Source of the DNA: Phaeoceros laevis
Lineage: Eukaryota > Anthocerotophyta > Anthocerotopsida > Notothyladales
Direction: 5' to 3'
DNA: 64,000 bases
NCBI GenBank assembly: GCA_049999765.1
Contig: JBNGIQ010008568.1
Coordinates: forward strand, 21,856-85,855
Positions 12,982 through 22,973 of the stretch are shown here, one piece after another (within the stretch, counting starts at the first letter, position 1; each line of letters begins with the position of its first letter). The notes beneath the pieces were generated by a model. The model was not told the DNA's origin, did no database searches, and was given only the letters and a program-made list of their open reading frames with translations. The translations under genes were made by a program, and so were the position numbers.

Positions 12982-13616
12982 CACTACACAAATAAGCCGT
13001 TTTACAACGGGACTTTACACCGCTATTCTTGCGGTTTACTCCGAGATCCCGGTTTACAACTCCGGTTGTAAAGTGTGTCATACTTGACTCTGGTTTTCAA
13101 GCTGTAAAGTCAGCCGTAGTAAACTCGCTGTAACTACAACAGTAGACCAGTTGTAACCTAGGTACCCGGAAAGTCCCGTAACTGGCCGGAAAAGTAAAAA
13201 CTTCGCCGGAAAAGAAGTTACTAGCCGGTAAAACCCAGTTTACAGCCATTTTACAACCCATCATTTACTGCCGCTTTACAATGCCGGTAAAAGGTAGTAA
13301 AACCCAGTTTACAACCACTTTACAACGCATAATTTACTGCCGCTTTACAATGGCATATTTTGCAACCACATTACAATGCCACGAAACCCTAGAATGTCGG
13401 CGTACTTACAACCACATCACAGTGCCACAAAACCCTAGAATGTCGACGTCCTTTACAACGACATTACAATGCCATATTTTACTACCGGTTTACAAGGGCC
13501 CAGTTTACTACCACATTATAGTGCCATTCTTTACAACCTTTTTACATTGCTATGAAACCCTAGAACACGTGCATGCTTTACAACCACATTACAGTGGCAT
13601 GAAACCCTAAAATGCC
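12982..13616 (+). repeat. CACTA terminal inverted repeat and subterminal repeats, end 1
   Basis: The terminal repeat CACTACACAAATAAGCC is followed by many degenerate copies of TTTACAACCAC and CCCTAGAATG words. The tract runs into the assembly gap at 13617. Confidence 0.8.
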
Positions 13617-14016
13617 NNNNNNNNNNNNNNNNNNNNNNNNNNNNNNNNNNNNNNNNNNNNNNNNNNNNNNNNNNNNNNNNNNNNNNNNNNNNNNNNNNNN
13701 NNNNNNNNNNNNNNNNNNNNNNNNNNNNNNNNNNNNNNNNNNNNNNNNNNNNNNNNNNNNNNNNNNNNNNNNNNNNNNNNNNNNNNNNNNNNNNNNNNNN
13801 NNNNNNNNNNNNNNNNNNNNNNNNNNNNNNNNNNNNNNNNNNNNNNNNNNNNNNNNNNNNNNNNNNNNNNNNNNNNNNNNNNNNNNNNNNNNNNNNNNNN
13901 NNNNNNNNNNNNNNNNNNNNNNNNNNNNNNNNNNNNNNNNNNNNNNNNNNNNNNNNNNNNNNNNNNNNNNNNNNNNNNNNNNNNNNNNNNNNNNNNNNNN
14001 NNNNNNNNNNNNNNNN
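13617..14016. other. Assembly gap (400 N)
   Basis: Unsequenced. Open frames drawn through it on any strand are artefacts. Confidence 1.
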
Positions 14017-14134
14017 GTAGGCAATTGCCCTCCGGGTCCACAAGAGTGCCGGCCGCCATGCCGAGTAGGGCTTTTTCTGCAACCAGGACGCCATGGTCAT
14101 TGACAGATCACCTTGCAATCCAGCTACTAATGCA

Positions 14135-14300
14135 AAAAAGCCTGGCCGAGCCCAAGGAGGGCAGCCTGGCCGAGGCCCAAGGAGGGCAGCCTGCCCGAGG
14201 CCCAAGGAGGGCAGCCTGCCCGAGGCCCAAGGAGGGCAACCTGCCCGAGGCCCAAGGAGGGCAACCTCCCCGAGGCCCAAGGAGAGCAATCTGCCCGATT
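14135..14300. repeat. 25-bp minisatellite
   Basis: About six tandem copies of GAGGCCCAAGGAGGGCAGCC plus TGCCC. It is followed to 14.75 kb by CAGG/GGCTGGCT-rich low-complexity sequence and looser copies of the AAGGGCCAAGGAGG word. All frames stay open because of composition, so I do not call coding. Confidence 0.85.
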
Positions 14301-14414
14301 GTTCGAAGCTCGTCAGGCCTCGGCAGGCGGGATGGCAGCTAAAAAAAACTATGAGCAGGCAGGCAGGCAGGCAGGCAGACAGGCAGACAGGCAAGCAGCA
14401 TGGCAGCCAGCAAG

Positions 14415-14475
14415 GCAAGCATTTCAGGTCACCACATTTTGCATACATGTCCACCAGGCAGTTGCCCACAGGCAG
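14415..14475 (-). pseudogene. PPR motif fragment
   Basis: The minus strand encodes NCLVDMYAKCGDLK, the consensus core of plant PLS-type pentatricopeptide proteins. Only this one motif remains, embedded in low-complexity sequence. The same DNA words (CACCACATTTTGCATACATG) recur at 31.7, 56.4 and 57.0-57.4 kb. Confidence 0.7.
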
Positions 14476-14950
14476 GCAGGCTGCCGCCTTGGCACGAGGG
14501 CAACTCTGCCCAAGGGCCAAGGAGGCAGGTGCTCTGGACAGCCAGGCAAGCAAGGAGGCTGGCTGGCTGGCTGCCCCGAGTGCCAAGGAGATTGGCTGGC
14601 TGGCTGCCTCGAGTGCCAAGGCTGGCTGGCTAGCTGGCTGCCCAAGGGCCAAGGAGGCAAGGGCCAAGGCCAAGGAGCCAAGGAGGCCGGCTGCTGCCTA
14701 CCCCCGAGGGCCAAGGAGGTTGGCTGCCCGATGACCGGAAGGGATAAACACCCATGCAATCACCATATAAGGCTGTAAAAGCGAAAACCATGACTGTCCA
14801 GACATGACAGAAACATATCTGAAAAAACATGAATCCAAAACATGTTGTCCTACATGACTGAACAAATATGCCTGCAAACCATTAGTGAAACCTAACTGAA
14901 AACCTGACTGGAAACATGACTGAAAACATGTATACCTCGCATAACTTACC

Positions 14951-16137
14951 ATCGGCCTCGCCCGGTGAATAATCCGCAATAAGCAAATCTTTCCACAGCT
15001 CATGTGCAGTCTTCTTTGGGGCAGCAGCCAGGGCGGTAGCTTCCACCTTCGTCATGGGGGGTGTTATATTATTCGCCTCCCAATAGGCAGCCAGCTTCTC
15101 CAGTGTCGTCCCCCCCTTTGTCTTCCTACAATACTCAAACTCAGGCTCAGTTGGTCCTCGCACATACATATCCAAAAAATTTTCCCTCAACCTTGCCTCC
15201 CGTCGGCCCCCGTGCAGTTTGTGGGTCCAGCATTAGGATCATGCTTCCTGGCATCTGCAAGCTTTTGCTGCTGGCTTTTAGGGATCTCCCCCGAAAGCTT
15301 CTTGCGCTCAAGCTCCACTATCTACCGCCACTCTGGCTCCTTCACCCACTTTGGCATGTAGGACACAGGGTGCTCCCCCTTGACATAGCGTTTACCCTCG
15401 CGGGCGGTATTATTTTTCCAATCCCTCAAAATGTTGTTGATGAATTGATCTACCGCATGTGCCATCTTCCAATTCCCTTTCACTTGCCGCTCCACATGTA
15501 TTTGGAACTGCTCTTGCTTAGTCTTGGTAAGCTGATAGAAATCTCCTGTTAGTGGTGTGCAGTACTAATGGGCACCTTCTCTGAAGATTATTTGCAACCT
15601 CTCTATGGATTTGCGGCCTGTGATCCACCCTGCACAGCCACACAGACACCACATTAGGCAACAGCACATTCCCACATTAGGAATAAACCAACTCCAGCAA
15701 AAGCAGCATGTCTCTAATCCACCAGAATCGGGATCAATGTCTTCATCCTTGATAGTCCAGATATCCCTCTCCTTGTAGGCACGCCGCCTCCTCCTCCTCA
15801 CAGCAGGCTTTCCACCAGGCTGTCCATCTCCCGTGTTGGTGGCTGCTGCCTCGGGGTCGAGATCATCCTCTGGTGGGTTTGCCCTCACACGGTTCTTGTC
15901 CTGCTCCAAGTTTTTGGAATGCGCACCCTCATTTGTAGGGTCTACAGATGAGGGCGCAAGTGCTCCCCGCTGCTCCTCGCCTCCACCCTCCCTGCTTGCA
16001 GACGCAGGTTTGTCCCTGGACGGGGAACCGAGGCCAGCCTCGGTTCCCGCCTCCCCATTTGCTGCCTGCCTCCCTTTCTTGTGTGGCGGGACTTTCTTCC
16101 GCCTGGCGCTGCTTTTCCTCCCTCCACCATTGGCCAT
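14951..16137 (-). pseudogene. TNPA-like CACTA accessory protein, multi-exon, damaged
   Basis: Likely second gene of the CACTA element. Exon 1 starts MANGGGRKSS (ATG at 16137) and is basic and Ser/Pro/Glu-rich, with an arginine cluster (RRRRRRAYKERD) and an acidic end (DEDIDPDSG). A consistent splice joins it to an exon beginning near 15547 (DFYQLTKTKQEQFQ), which contains KNNTAREGKRYVKGEHPVSY and PKWVKEPEW, resembling the plant transposase/TNPA-type domain. The frame has a TAG (15322-15324) and a frameshift near 15.2 kb, then continues ENFLDMYVRGPTEPEFE to a canonical donor (GTAAGT) near 14950. After the inversion is undone it lies on the same strand as the tnp2 gene of the other arm, as expected. 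Family assignment is by resemblance only. Confidence 0.55.
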
Positions 16138-16321
16138 GATGGCCCCTGCTTGCAAAACCAAGCCATCGCCATAGCAATGGTGAGCTGGGACCCCGCGTTC
16201 GAGGGTGTGCACGCCAAAAACAAAGGCAGACGACAGTGGTGGACTCAAATGGTTTCTGGTTTTGAAATCTCACAACCCTTGGTAAACCTCGGAATCAGGC
16301 GTCACCCCTAAACAACCTCCC

Positions 16322-16510
16322 TAATAGAACACGGGCACTTAGGGAGGACGACCGGCCGGTAGCTCCTGCAACGCCAAATCGCAGCTGCTCCTCGCCGGTA
16401 ACACCCAATGCTGTACTGTCTCCAGCCTCCCGTGCAGAACACAGGCACTTAGGACCGGCCGGTAGCTCCTGCAACGCCAAACCGCAGCTGCTCGTCACTG
16501 GCACACGATG
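16322..16510. repeat. Two-copy tandem duplication (about 75 bp homology)
   Basis: Blocks at about 16325-16400 and 16432-16505 share ACCGGCCGGTAGCTCCTGCA and adjacent words. It lies in the CACTA arm close to the inversion breakpoint. Confidence 0.7.
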
Positions 16511-16662
16511 CTCGACACTCGCACTCATTTGCGCAATGGCTCAGGGCAGCTCATACAACTCGACACCTTCCCGTGCGGCGATCGGCTGCACAGCACCGCG
16601 AGTTAGGGGCGGGATTATGCCCGCTTGAGGTTCATGTTTCGTGACGCGGCACATGTCTTCAT

Positions 16663-17700
16663 GTGCTGCCAGCACGATGAATAGTTTCAAACTCATACTC
16701 CTGCAAGATGAGTGCCCATCTCGCAAGTTTTCCACTGAGTTTGTTGTTTGTCATCAACCACTTAAGAGGCTGATGATCAGTAACCAGTTGAAACCTGCAA
16801 CCATAAAGATAGGGCCTAAAGTGCGAAACAGCCCATACTACAGCAAGGCATTCTCCTTCATAGGAGGAATAATTTGCTTCAGCCTTGTTGTTGCTGCGGG
16901 AGGCATATGCCACCACATGTTCATCACAATCAGCTTCCTTCTGCGTAAGCACAGCTCCAATCCCCAAGCTGGACCAATCAGTGTGTAAAATGAATGGTTT
17001 AGCAAAGTCCGGTCTGCGCAAGAGTGGTTGCTCCGTCAAGCTCCTCCTCAAGCTTTCAAAAGCTTCCTGGCATTCCTGGCTCCGTACCCACTTCGTGTCC
17101 TTCTTAAGTAGGCTGTACAAAGGTTTAGCCACTCTACTGAACTCCGGTACGTAGGCTCGATAATAATTACAAAGCCCAATGAATGCTCGCAATTTAGGCA
17201 CATCCTGCGGAACTGGAACCCTATTGATAGCATCCACTTTGGCCATATGAGGCATGATGCCATTTGGCACCACCCTGTGACCTAAATAGATGACTGTGTT
17301 CATGGCCAGTTCGCCCTTCGCTGGATGGCATTTCAGGTTAGCCTTGGCTAGCCTCTCAAAAAGATTCTCAAGGTGCTGCAGGTGTTCTTCAAATGTCCAG
17401 CTGTGCACCAAAACATCATCCACATAGCATTTCAGGAAGTCAGCCCCTGCCAAAACTTGATCCATCACACGTTGCTACGGGTGCGTTCTTCAGGCCAAAC
17501 GGCATGACGAGCCACTCCACAATTGATTACTTCTGTGAAATGCAGTCTTGCAGTAGTCTCCTTCCTCCAGCAAAATCTGGTTAAAACCCTACTTGAGATC
17601 TAGGATCGAAAAGTATTTAGACTCCCCAATGCTATCGAAGATTTCCTCCGGTGTTGGCATTGGATACCTGTCTTGGGGTGTCACAAGATTAAGAGGACGA
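16663..17700 (-). pseudogene. gypsy-MT reverse transcriptase and RNase H
   Basis: The N-terminal RT finger is in the methyltransferase frame (FKRRHRLSRYEWDLVDARCK, 17.8 kb). A frameshift near 17.69 kb leads to YRPLNLVTPQDRYPMPTPEE and FSILDLK-stop-GFNQILLEEG, where the stop is TAG at 17589-17591. A second lesion near 17.48 kb leads into a 269-aa open frame with the catalytic CYVDDVLVHS, the connection domain (FIGLCNYYRAYVPEFSRVAK) and RNase H with its acidic residues in FILHTDWSSLG, YSSYEGECLAV and LVTDHQPLKWL. Coding ends at HRAGST at the inversion breakpoint. Joining to 45792 gives AGSTHQNTDALSRNP, the canonical linker ahead of gypsy integrase. Confidence 0.9.
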
Positions 17701-19603
17701 TAGTCCCCGCACATGCGCTTCTCAGACCATCACTATCCTTCTTGGCGGGCAATACTCTTGCAGCTGCAAAATTAGAAGATGACGGCCTAATGAGACCGGC
17801 CTCATGAAGCTCCTTGCAGCGAGCGTCAACCAAATCCCACTCATACCTACTCAATCGATGCCTCCTTTTAAAGATGGGTGAATCATCCGTCAAGTTGAGC
17901 TTGAATTTAGTGACACTGCACTTGCCCAGTTCCTTCATCGAGAATGCAAAGCAACTTCTATGTTTGCGTAGCAACTCCTGCAGCCGAACCTCTTCTCCAG
18001 GTTCCAGTTGAGGGCCCATGGTCCAAGTAAAGGTGTCAGGCCCTTTTGGACGCACTGGAGGATGGCCTCCTCCCTGCTCCATGGCTTCCAGGACTTCAGC
18101 CTGATATGCCTGCCAGGCTTCTTGTGTAGGCATATGCCTAGAGCTGGGTCTCAATGATGAGTCCGAGCTCACAAAATCAAAAATGGGGAACTCCCCCCCC
18201 CCCCCAGCAGTAGGCATGAAGCTAAACTTGCCACCACAAGGCAAGTATACATAATCCGGGTGCCATGGAACAAATGTATACGCAGGCCTCCTGCTGCCAG
18301 TGACACCTCGCAGCATCTGGAAGATAAGACATGCAGACATAAGCCATGACATAGCATTGAGGTCCAAAGCTTTTCCTAAAATGGAATTACGCTTAGTCTG
18401 ATTCATTTTGCGATGGGCAGTAGTGCCAGCTTGGAACCCCATAGCTCTCTCACGTTCTTCAGAACTTGGAGCCTCCCATGTGCTGGACGAACCACGACGC
18501 ACCATGCCAGTGCCTTCTCCCCTAAAAGCATGAGACCCTGGATATGATACTAATGTAGGCCAGGCAGACCTCGGAGCACCAGGCTGATTGACAGGAAACC
18601 ATGGAGCCTTCTCTCTGCGCTGCACCGGTTTACAAATAGTGTCTTCATCCAATATCTGGGCGACAGTCAAAGAGGGATCTCGGACAGTGTAACATAAAGC
18701 AAGCTGCAAAACGTGAACTGGTGCAAGATTCGTCCACATATTCCGTAAACGGTGTGCCAAAGAACCACACTGTACGGCATCCACCAACAATGGTTCGCCC
18801 ACCATGTGCTGTATGACAGCAAAGTCCTGCTTGACTGGGTCCCGCGTGTCAAACTGCGCTGGGGTATTCTCTAAGATATACCCAGCATGAGGATTGCCAT
18901 GCTGAACCCATTGGAGAATGCGTATTAAATCAGCAAAAAGCCACGAATGAGGGTCGGTTAGCCCTTTGCCAGTGCCGGCTTGGGAAAAGCCTTGGCACTC
19001 CCACCCCGCAACAACAAGATGAATGTCACCGAGCAGCTGTACATGCTGCTGCTGGACCAAAGTCACATCTGCTGGAAATGTAGTGAATGTAGATTGACAT
19101 GCTTCAGCAGTGAGTTGTTGAGGGTAGGTCTTCTGCAGCTGCTCCAACCTGCTAGCTGCAACTTCACGTGCATGAGGATTAATGTCACAGTGGACATACC
19201 TACGAATACGCATTCCGGATTTGAGAACGGCCTCCAAACCAGCAGCCATCCCGCCAAAGAGCTCTACCATAGTGATGCCTTCCAGAGGGGGTTGCCATTG
19301 CACAGTGCCAGTAGAGATAGGAGAAATTGACTCTTGTGGATACCCAACAGTGGTGATGGACTCCACCTTGTCCAGGGCTTCCTGCATACAGATCTTGGTG
19401 CTGCGTAAAAGTTGCAAGGTAGCTGGAGTATACTCCACAACAGTACTAGCTGCAAATGCAGGCAACACATCAAAAAATTCTGGTTGCACCTCTTCCTCTG
19501 ACCAGTCAGCCTCGTTCACCTTCTCATACGTGGCCATGCAGGCCTCCTTGAGAGCTGTCAGCGCCACCCCTCCTGTCTGCATACCATGCAAATCCAATGG
19601 CAA
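17681..19603 (-). CDS. C5-cytosine DNA methyltransferase domain within gypsy polyprotein (640-aa open segment)
   Basis: Cytosine-5 methyltransferase fold between protease and RT. In this open segment, residues 112-122 are motif I (VELFGGMAAGL, SAM binding). Residues 197-210 are motif IV (VVAGWECQGFSQAG) with the catalytic Cys203. Motif VI is ENT at 245-247, motif VIII is AHRLRNMWTNL (283-293), motif IX is EERERAMGFQ (382-391) and motif X is LGKALDLNAMSW (409-420). The Pro usually before the catalytic Cys is Glu here, and ENV is ENT, so activity of this copy is doubtful. Residues 430-545 are a linker, including glycines from a long C-run near 18190 that could slip. The last 100 residues start RT. 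A TAG at 19616-19618 separates it from protease in the same frame, so the ATG at 19603 is probably not a true start. Cytosine methyltransferase capture by retrotransposons has been reported in charophyte algae and dinoflagellates. Confidence 0.9.
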   Translation of the reverse strand: MPLDLHGMQTGGVALTALKEACMATYEKVNEADWSEEEVQPEFFDVLPAFAASTVVEYTPATLQLLRSTKICMQEALDKVESITTVGYPQESISPISTGTVQWQPPLEGITMVELFGGMAAGLEAVLKSGMRIRRYVHCDINPHAREVAASRLEQLQKTYPQQLTAEACQSTFTTFPADVTLVQQQHVQLLGDIHLVVAGWECQGFSQAGTGKGLTDPHSWLFADLIRILQWVQHGNPHAGYILENTPAQFDTRDPVKQDFAVIQHMVGEPLLVDAVQCGSLAHRLRNMWTNLAPVHVLQLALCYTVRDPSLTVAQILDEDTICKPVQRREKAPWFPVNQPGAPRSAWPTLVSYPGSHAFRGEGTGMVRRGSSSTWEAPSSEERERAMGFQAGTTAHRKMNQTKRNSILGKALDLNAMSWLMSACLIFQMLRGVTGSRRPAYTFVPWHPDYVYLPCGGKFSFMPTAGGGGEFPIFDFVSSDSSLRPSSRHMPTQEAWQAYQAEVLEAMEQGGGHPPVRPKGPDTFTWTMGPQLEPGEEVRLQELLRKHRSCFAFSMKELGKCSVTKFKLNLTDDSPIFKRRHRLSRYEWDLVDARCKELHEAGLIRPSSSNFAAARVLPAKKDSDGLRSACAGTIVLLIL

Positions 19604-19615
19604 GAAACCGAAATG

Positions 19616-20386
19616 CTAGCCTGCTCCTTCCCAATCTACACGGTAATATGCTTGCTCAGTCCAGTTGTCGATGGTAACCCCTGGTGGAAAAAGCATTTCC
19701 TGTCCCATGAGGACATCATAACTGGTGGCCGAGGTAACCAAGCAGCGAACCTGCAGCTCCATGGCTTGACTGGTGTTTGGGTTGAAGACAACACTGAGAA
19801 ACTGAGCTATTTCTCCTCGCACTTTTTCAACCTGTCCACCAGCCGTGCAAATCCTCTACGCAGAATCCTTGAGAGCATTACCCACTAAACCTAGTTTCTG
19901 AGCGAAAGTGGCCCCAAGTATTACGGGCTGAGCTCCAGTGTCTAGCAAGGCCACTGTTGGTGCCTGTCCATTGACTGTAACCACCCCATCACGGTTATCA
20001 ACAAGAACTGCCCCCAAATTCACAATCATACGCTCTGCAGGTGAAACAGCAGGCAGGCCTTTTGCCACTTGATGCAGAACAACACTGTTAACCACCGTGG
20101 GTTGCGACAAGACAGTGGCCAACTCACATCGGTGTGTGACCGCAGTCATAACGTCCTGTTGCGAATGCATTTCTGCCCTGGGCAATGCAAGTTCCTCTCC
20201 AACCAAAGCTGGTTTGTTGGTCCTCCTGATAGGCACCAACTGAGGAGAATTCACTGATGACCCTGTGGACAGGGCCTCCTCGACAGGCTCCAAAACTTCA
20301 AGTTGTGCAGGTGTGGCAGGAATTGCCAAGGGCTCCATGCCTGAAGCCAACACTCGCACCATTTGTGCAGGGCTGTAACCCAGCTC
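19616..20386 (-). pseudogene. gypsy-MT aspartic protease
   Basis: Retropepsin-like domain in the same frame as gag and the methyltransferase. The active-site loop is VALLDTGAQPVILG (about 19.92 kb) and the C-terminal part has SYDVLMGQEMLFP, matching the usual 'YDVLLG' region. A TAG (19856-19858) interrupts the domain and TAGs at 20387-20389 and 20402-20404 separate it from gag. In an active element the protease would mature the polyprotein. Confidence 0.85.
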
Positions 20387-20401
20387 CTAAAAGGAAAAGA
20401 G

Positions 20402-22459
20402 CTACGCATGCATAACCCTATTCAGCACTTGTTCTGGCCGCAAGGCTCCAACACCTGCGGGCTTGTCCTCAGCTGAACTCGGGAATAAAACAGGGCTGGT
20501 AGACACATGCGTGTTACCCTGCAAGCCTTCCAATCCTGCTGCCCCCCGTACTGGTGAAAGGGTCTCTTCCACCGCCCCTTGATCCAACCCTGCAATGCCT
20601 TCCCGCGGACTGCCCTGCGGTGTAACCGCATTACTGACAGGAGTTGATGGCAGCGAAGTCTCCCTTGCTGTGCGCAACCACGGCGGGGTGCCTTCATCCA
20701 CCAGGAATTCCGCTGGTTCCTCCAGCATTGGCTCAAACGACTGAGGGATCGCGGCACGTGCTCCCCGGGACCTGGTCACTGGCGCGCTTGAAGAGCCCAC
20801 TTCTGCTGCTGGCCGTGCCCCGGTGTTCCTGGCGCTCCTGCGTGCAGCAGCTTGTGCCTCAACCTCCCAACGATGGTCTGTCAACGGCAAAAGTGTCGAC
20901 AAGACATGCTCCACAATGGCACGGTTGGGCATGCCCACCCAGCGTGCATGCGGGCGCTCATGGAAATTCAGCTCAGCTCGGGCTGCCTCCTCTTCTTCGA
21001 GTTGACGCTGGTAGTCCCGCCAAACAGTTGCGCGATCACGCCCTGTTCCCTCCTCGACCGCCATCATGGCGTCATACGGTAACCCGTACCGCTGTGGATG
21101 TGGGTTGCTGCTGGTGGCAGTGCCTGCCTCCAATGCCTTGGCCGCCATGCTGACTGTGAGAGTCTTCACCTGCGCCTTCAGCGCTTCGATTTCTGCAGCT
21201 AGCCATGACGCCTCCGCTGGCTCCGCCTGATTGACCTCTTGGATAGCTTTTGCCTTGGCAGCAACTTTCTTCGCGACTTTAGCTGCTGCCTTGTCAACAG
21301 TTACTCCAGTAGCCTCCTTGCCATCCTTGGCAGCTTCAGGTTTCACCGGAGCCTTCATGGTTTTCCTCTCGGGGTGTTTAGCAAAACAGACCGCCTCCAC
21401 ATGCCCTTCTTTATCACAAAAAGAGCAATGCAAGCTCGTAGGAGGACATGCGCATTGTGGAGAAGCATGATCGCTACTCGCACAATAGTTACAACCAAAA
21501 GTGGGAGTGCCACCTCCAGTTGAAATGACAACATGAGCAGTTTTTGTATTGTACTGGCCTTTGGCCAGACCCGTATCCCGCTGTGAAACCCTTGTCTCAC
21601 CAACATCACTTTTCTTGGCAGCTACGGGGTTAGCTTCAAACTCATGTGCATCAAAATGAGCGTTGGCCATCTCATACCTCTCAGCAGCCAGATACACGTC
21701 TTGCATTGTATACGTGTCTCCTATGTCGTGAAACATGCGGTCCTTAATCTTGTCATGGAGTGATGGGTTGGTCTTGAGTGCCCTCAAGAACTTCTGCGCA
21801 GCTGCATAAGGAGCCATGCCACCTGTGTCCTGGATCAGCCTTTGTACTCTAGTGTAAAGCATTTTCAAAGTCTCACCTTTCTGCCACACCACATTCTTCA
21901 ATTCCTGAATCTTCTGAGTGTTTTTAGTAGGAAATTCCTGCTGCAGAATGGTGAAAAATGCCCCCACCGGATCTGGTTTGAAAGGAGTAGTCACCCTAGG
22001 CGGGATGCCTTGGGTAGCCGCTGCCAGCTGAGCCTATGTCAAATTGACCGTGGTAGGAGCTGCTGTTGGAGGGGTGCCCGGATTGGCAGTATGAGCAGCT
22101 ATGGCAGCCTGCAATGCTACTGCCGTAGCCTGTGCTATAGCTGCTGCATAGGCTGGATTAGGAGTCACCACATCTCTAAGCAACGCACCTCTATGTTCCT
22201 CATACAAAACATAAGCCTCTTCAGTGGCATACCTGGCCAGCATCTTAAATGCATATCTTTGACTGTAATTATGTTGGAGCTTGACCTCCCATTCATCCAT
22301 CATGAAATAAAAACATGCTCGGAATTCTCGCAACAGAATCGTACCCGGCCGGCCACTAAAGCGATCAATTTTTGTGGTACTGACATACCCCCCCACGTCC
22401 ATGATGCCTGCCAGGTTGACACTCCGGGGCTGTGAAACGCAGGACACTGGTGACCTCAA
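20402..22459 (-). pseudogene. gypsy-MT gag with two zinc knuckles
   Basis: Capsid domain (FSGRPGTILLREF through TPFKPDPVGAFFTILQQEFP and KGETLKMLYTRVQRLIQD) is followed by a basic region and two CCHC knuckles, CNYCASSDHASPQC and CSFCDKEGHVEAVC, each C-X2-C-X4-H-X4-C. A lysine/alanine-rich linker and a Pro/Ser/Glu-rich tail follow. A single TAG (22034-22036) splits the frame, which then stays open for 530 aa to the TAG at 20402-20404. The protein packages element RNA. Upstream, 22807-22466 is another open segment (SGSESNSSEEEELKPVFP) that may be the gag N-terminus in a shifted frame. Confidence 0.88.
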
Positions 22460-22973
22460 GTTTTCCTATGCAACTGGAAAGACTGGTTTGAGTTCCTCTT
22501 CTTCACTAGAATTGGACTCGGAGCCAGATGTAGGCGGCTCTTCCTCATATACGTCGGGATCAGAACTGGCGGTGAAGTCCTTTGGCTTGACTCCCGAATC
22601 GGTATCGTCCAAGTCTCCAGCTGGTGCCGTGTCCACCCGTGACGGCTGCACTGCGGCTCCAGGAGACCAAACGTCTGCAATGGCTGTGGGTCGCGCCCTG
22701 GCAGGTCCTCTCCGCGTGGAGGGCCGTTGCCAGTAGGGCACGCTGGTCCCCTGCCAGTTAATTCCGTCTCTGTCCATCCCAGCTACAAAACCGACATGCC
22801 TGCTCACAAATCGAACTCATCGAATGATTAGCGGATGCGGGCATAGCTGTGGACAATCGCAACACTTAAATGCATGCAAGGGAAAACGGTTCCCTCCTTC
22901 TCTCACAAACACTCCCTAGCTCAGCTCTCAAAACATGACAGCTGAGGCCGTAGTCGGCAGAGTCTTAGCAAGT

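Larger units (their letters stand above)
12982..16662 (+). mobile_element. CACTA (En/Spm) transposon, arm 1
   Basis: The terminus begins CACTACACAAATAAGCCG at 12982, immediately after the 3-bp target duplication CAT (12979-12981). It is followed by 630 bp of subterminal repeats built on TTTACAAC/TTTACAGC words, the usual transposase-binding architecture of CACTA ends. The arm also contains an assembly gap, a 25-bp minisatellite and a TNPA-like gene on the minus strand. It ends at the inversion breakpoint (about 16662/16663), where gypsy RNase H sequence begins. The partner arm is 31028-45791; together they make about 18.4 kb. Confidence 0.78.

Noticed and set aside
13531-14673. Long minus-strand open frame of 380 codons
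   Set aside because: More than a third of it is translated N. The rest is minisatellite and low-complexity sequence. Only the short PPR motif in it is real.
16663-22459. Stop-codon reassignment (TAG read as Gln) to explain the many amber stops
   Set aside because: Frameshifts occur in the same elements, other genes appear to end in TAG, and PPR genes point to a land plant with the standard code. Methyl-CHG deamination is simpler.
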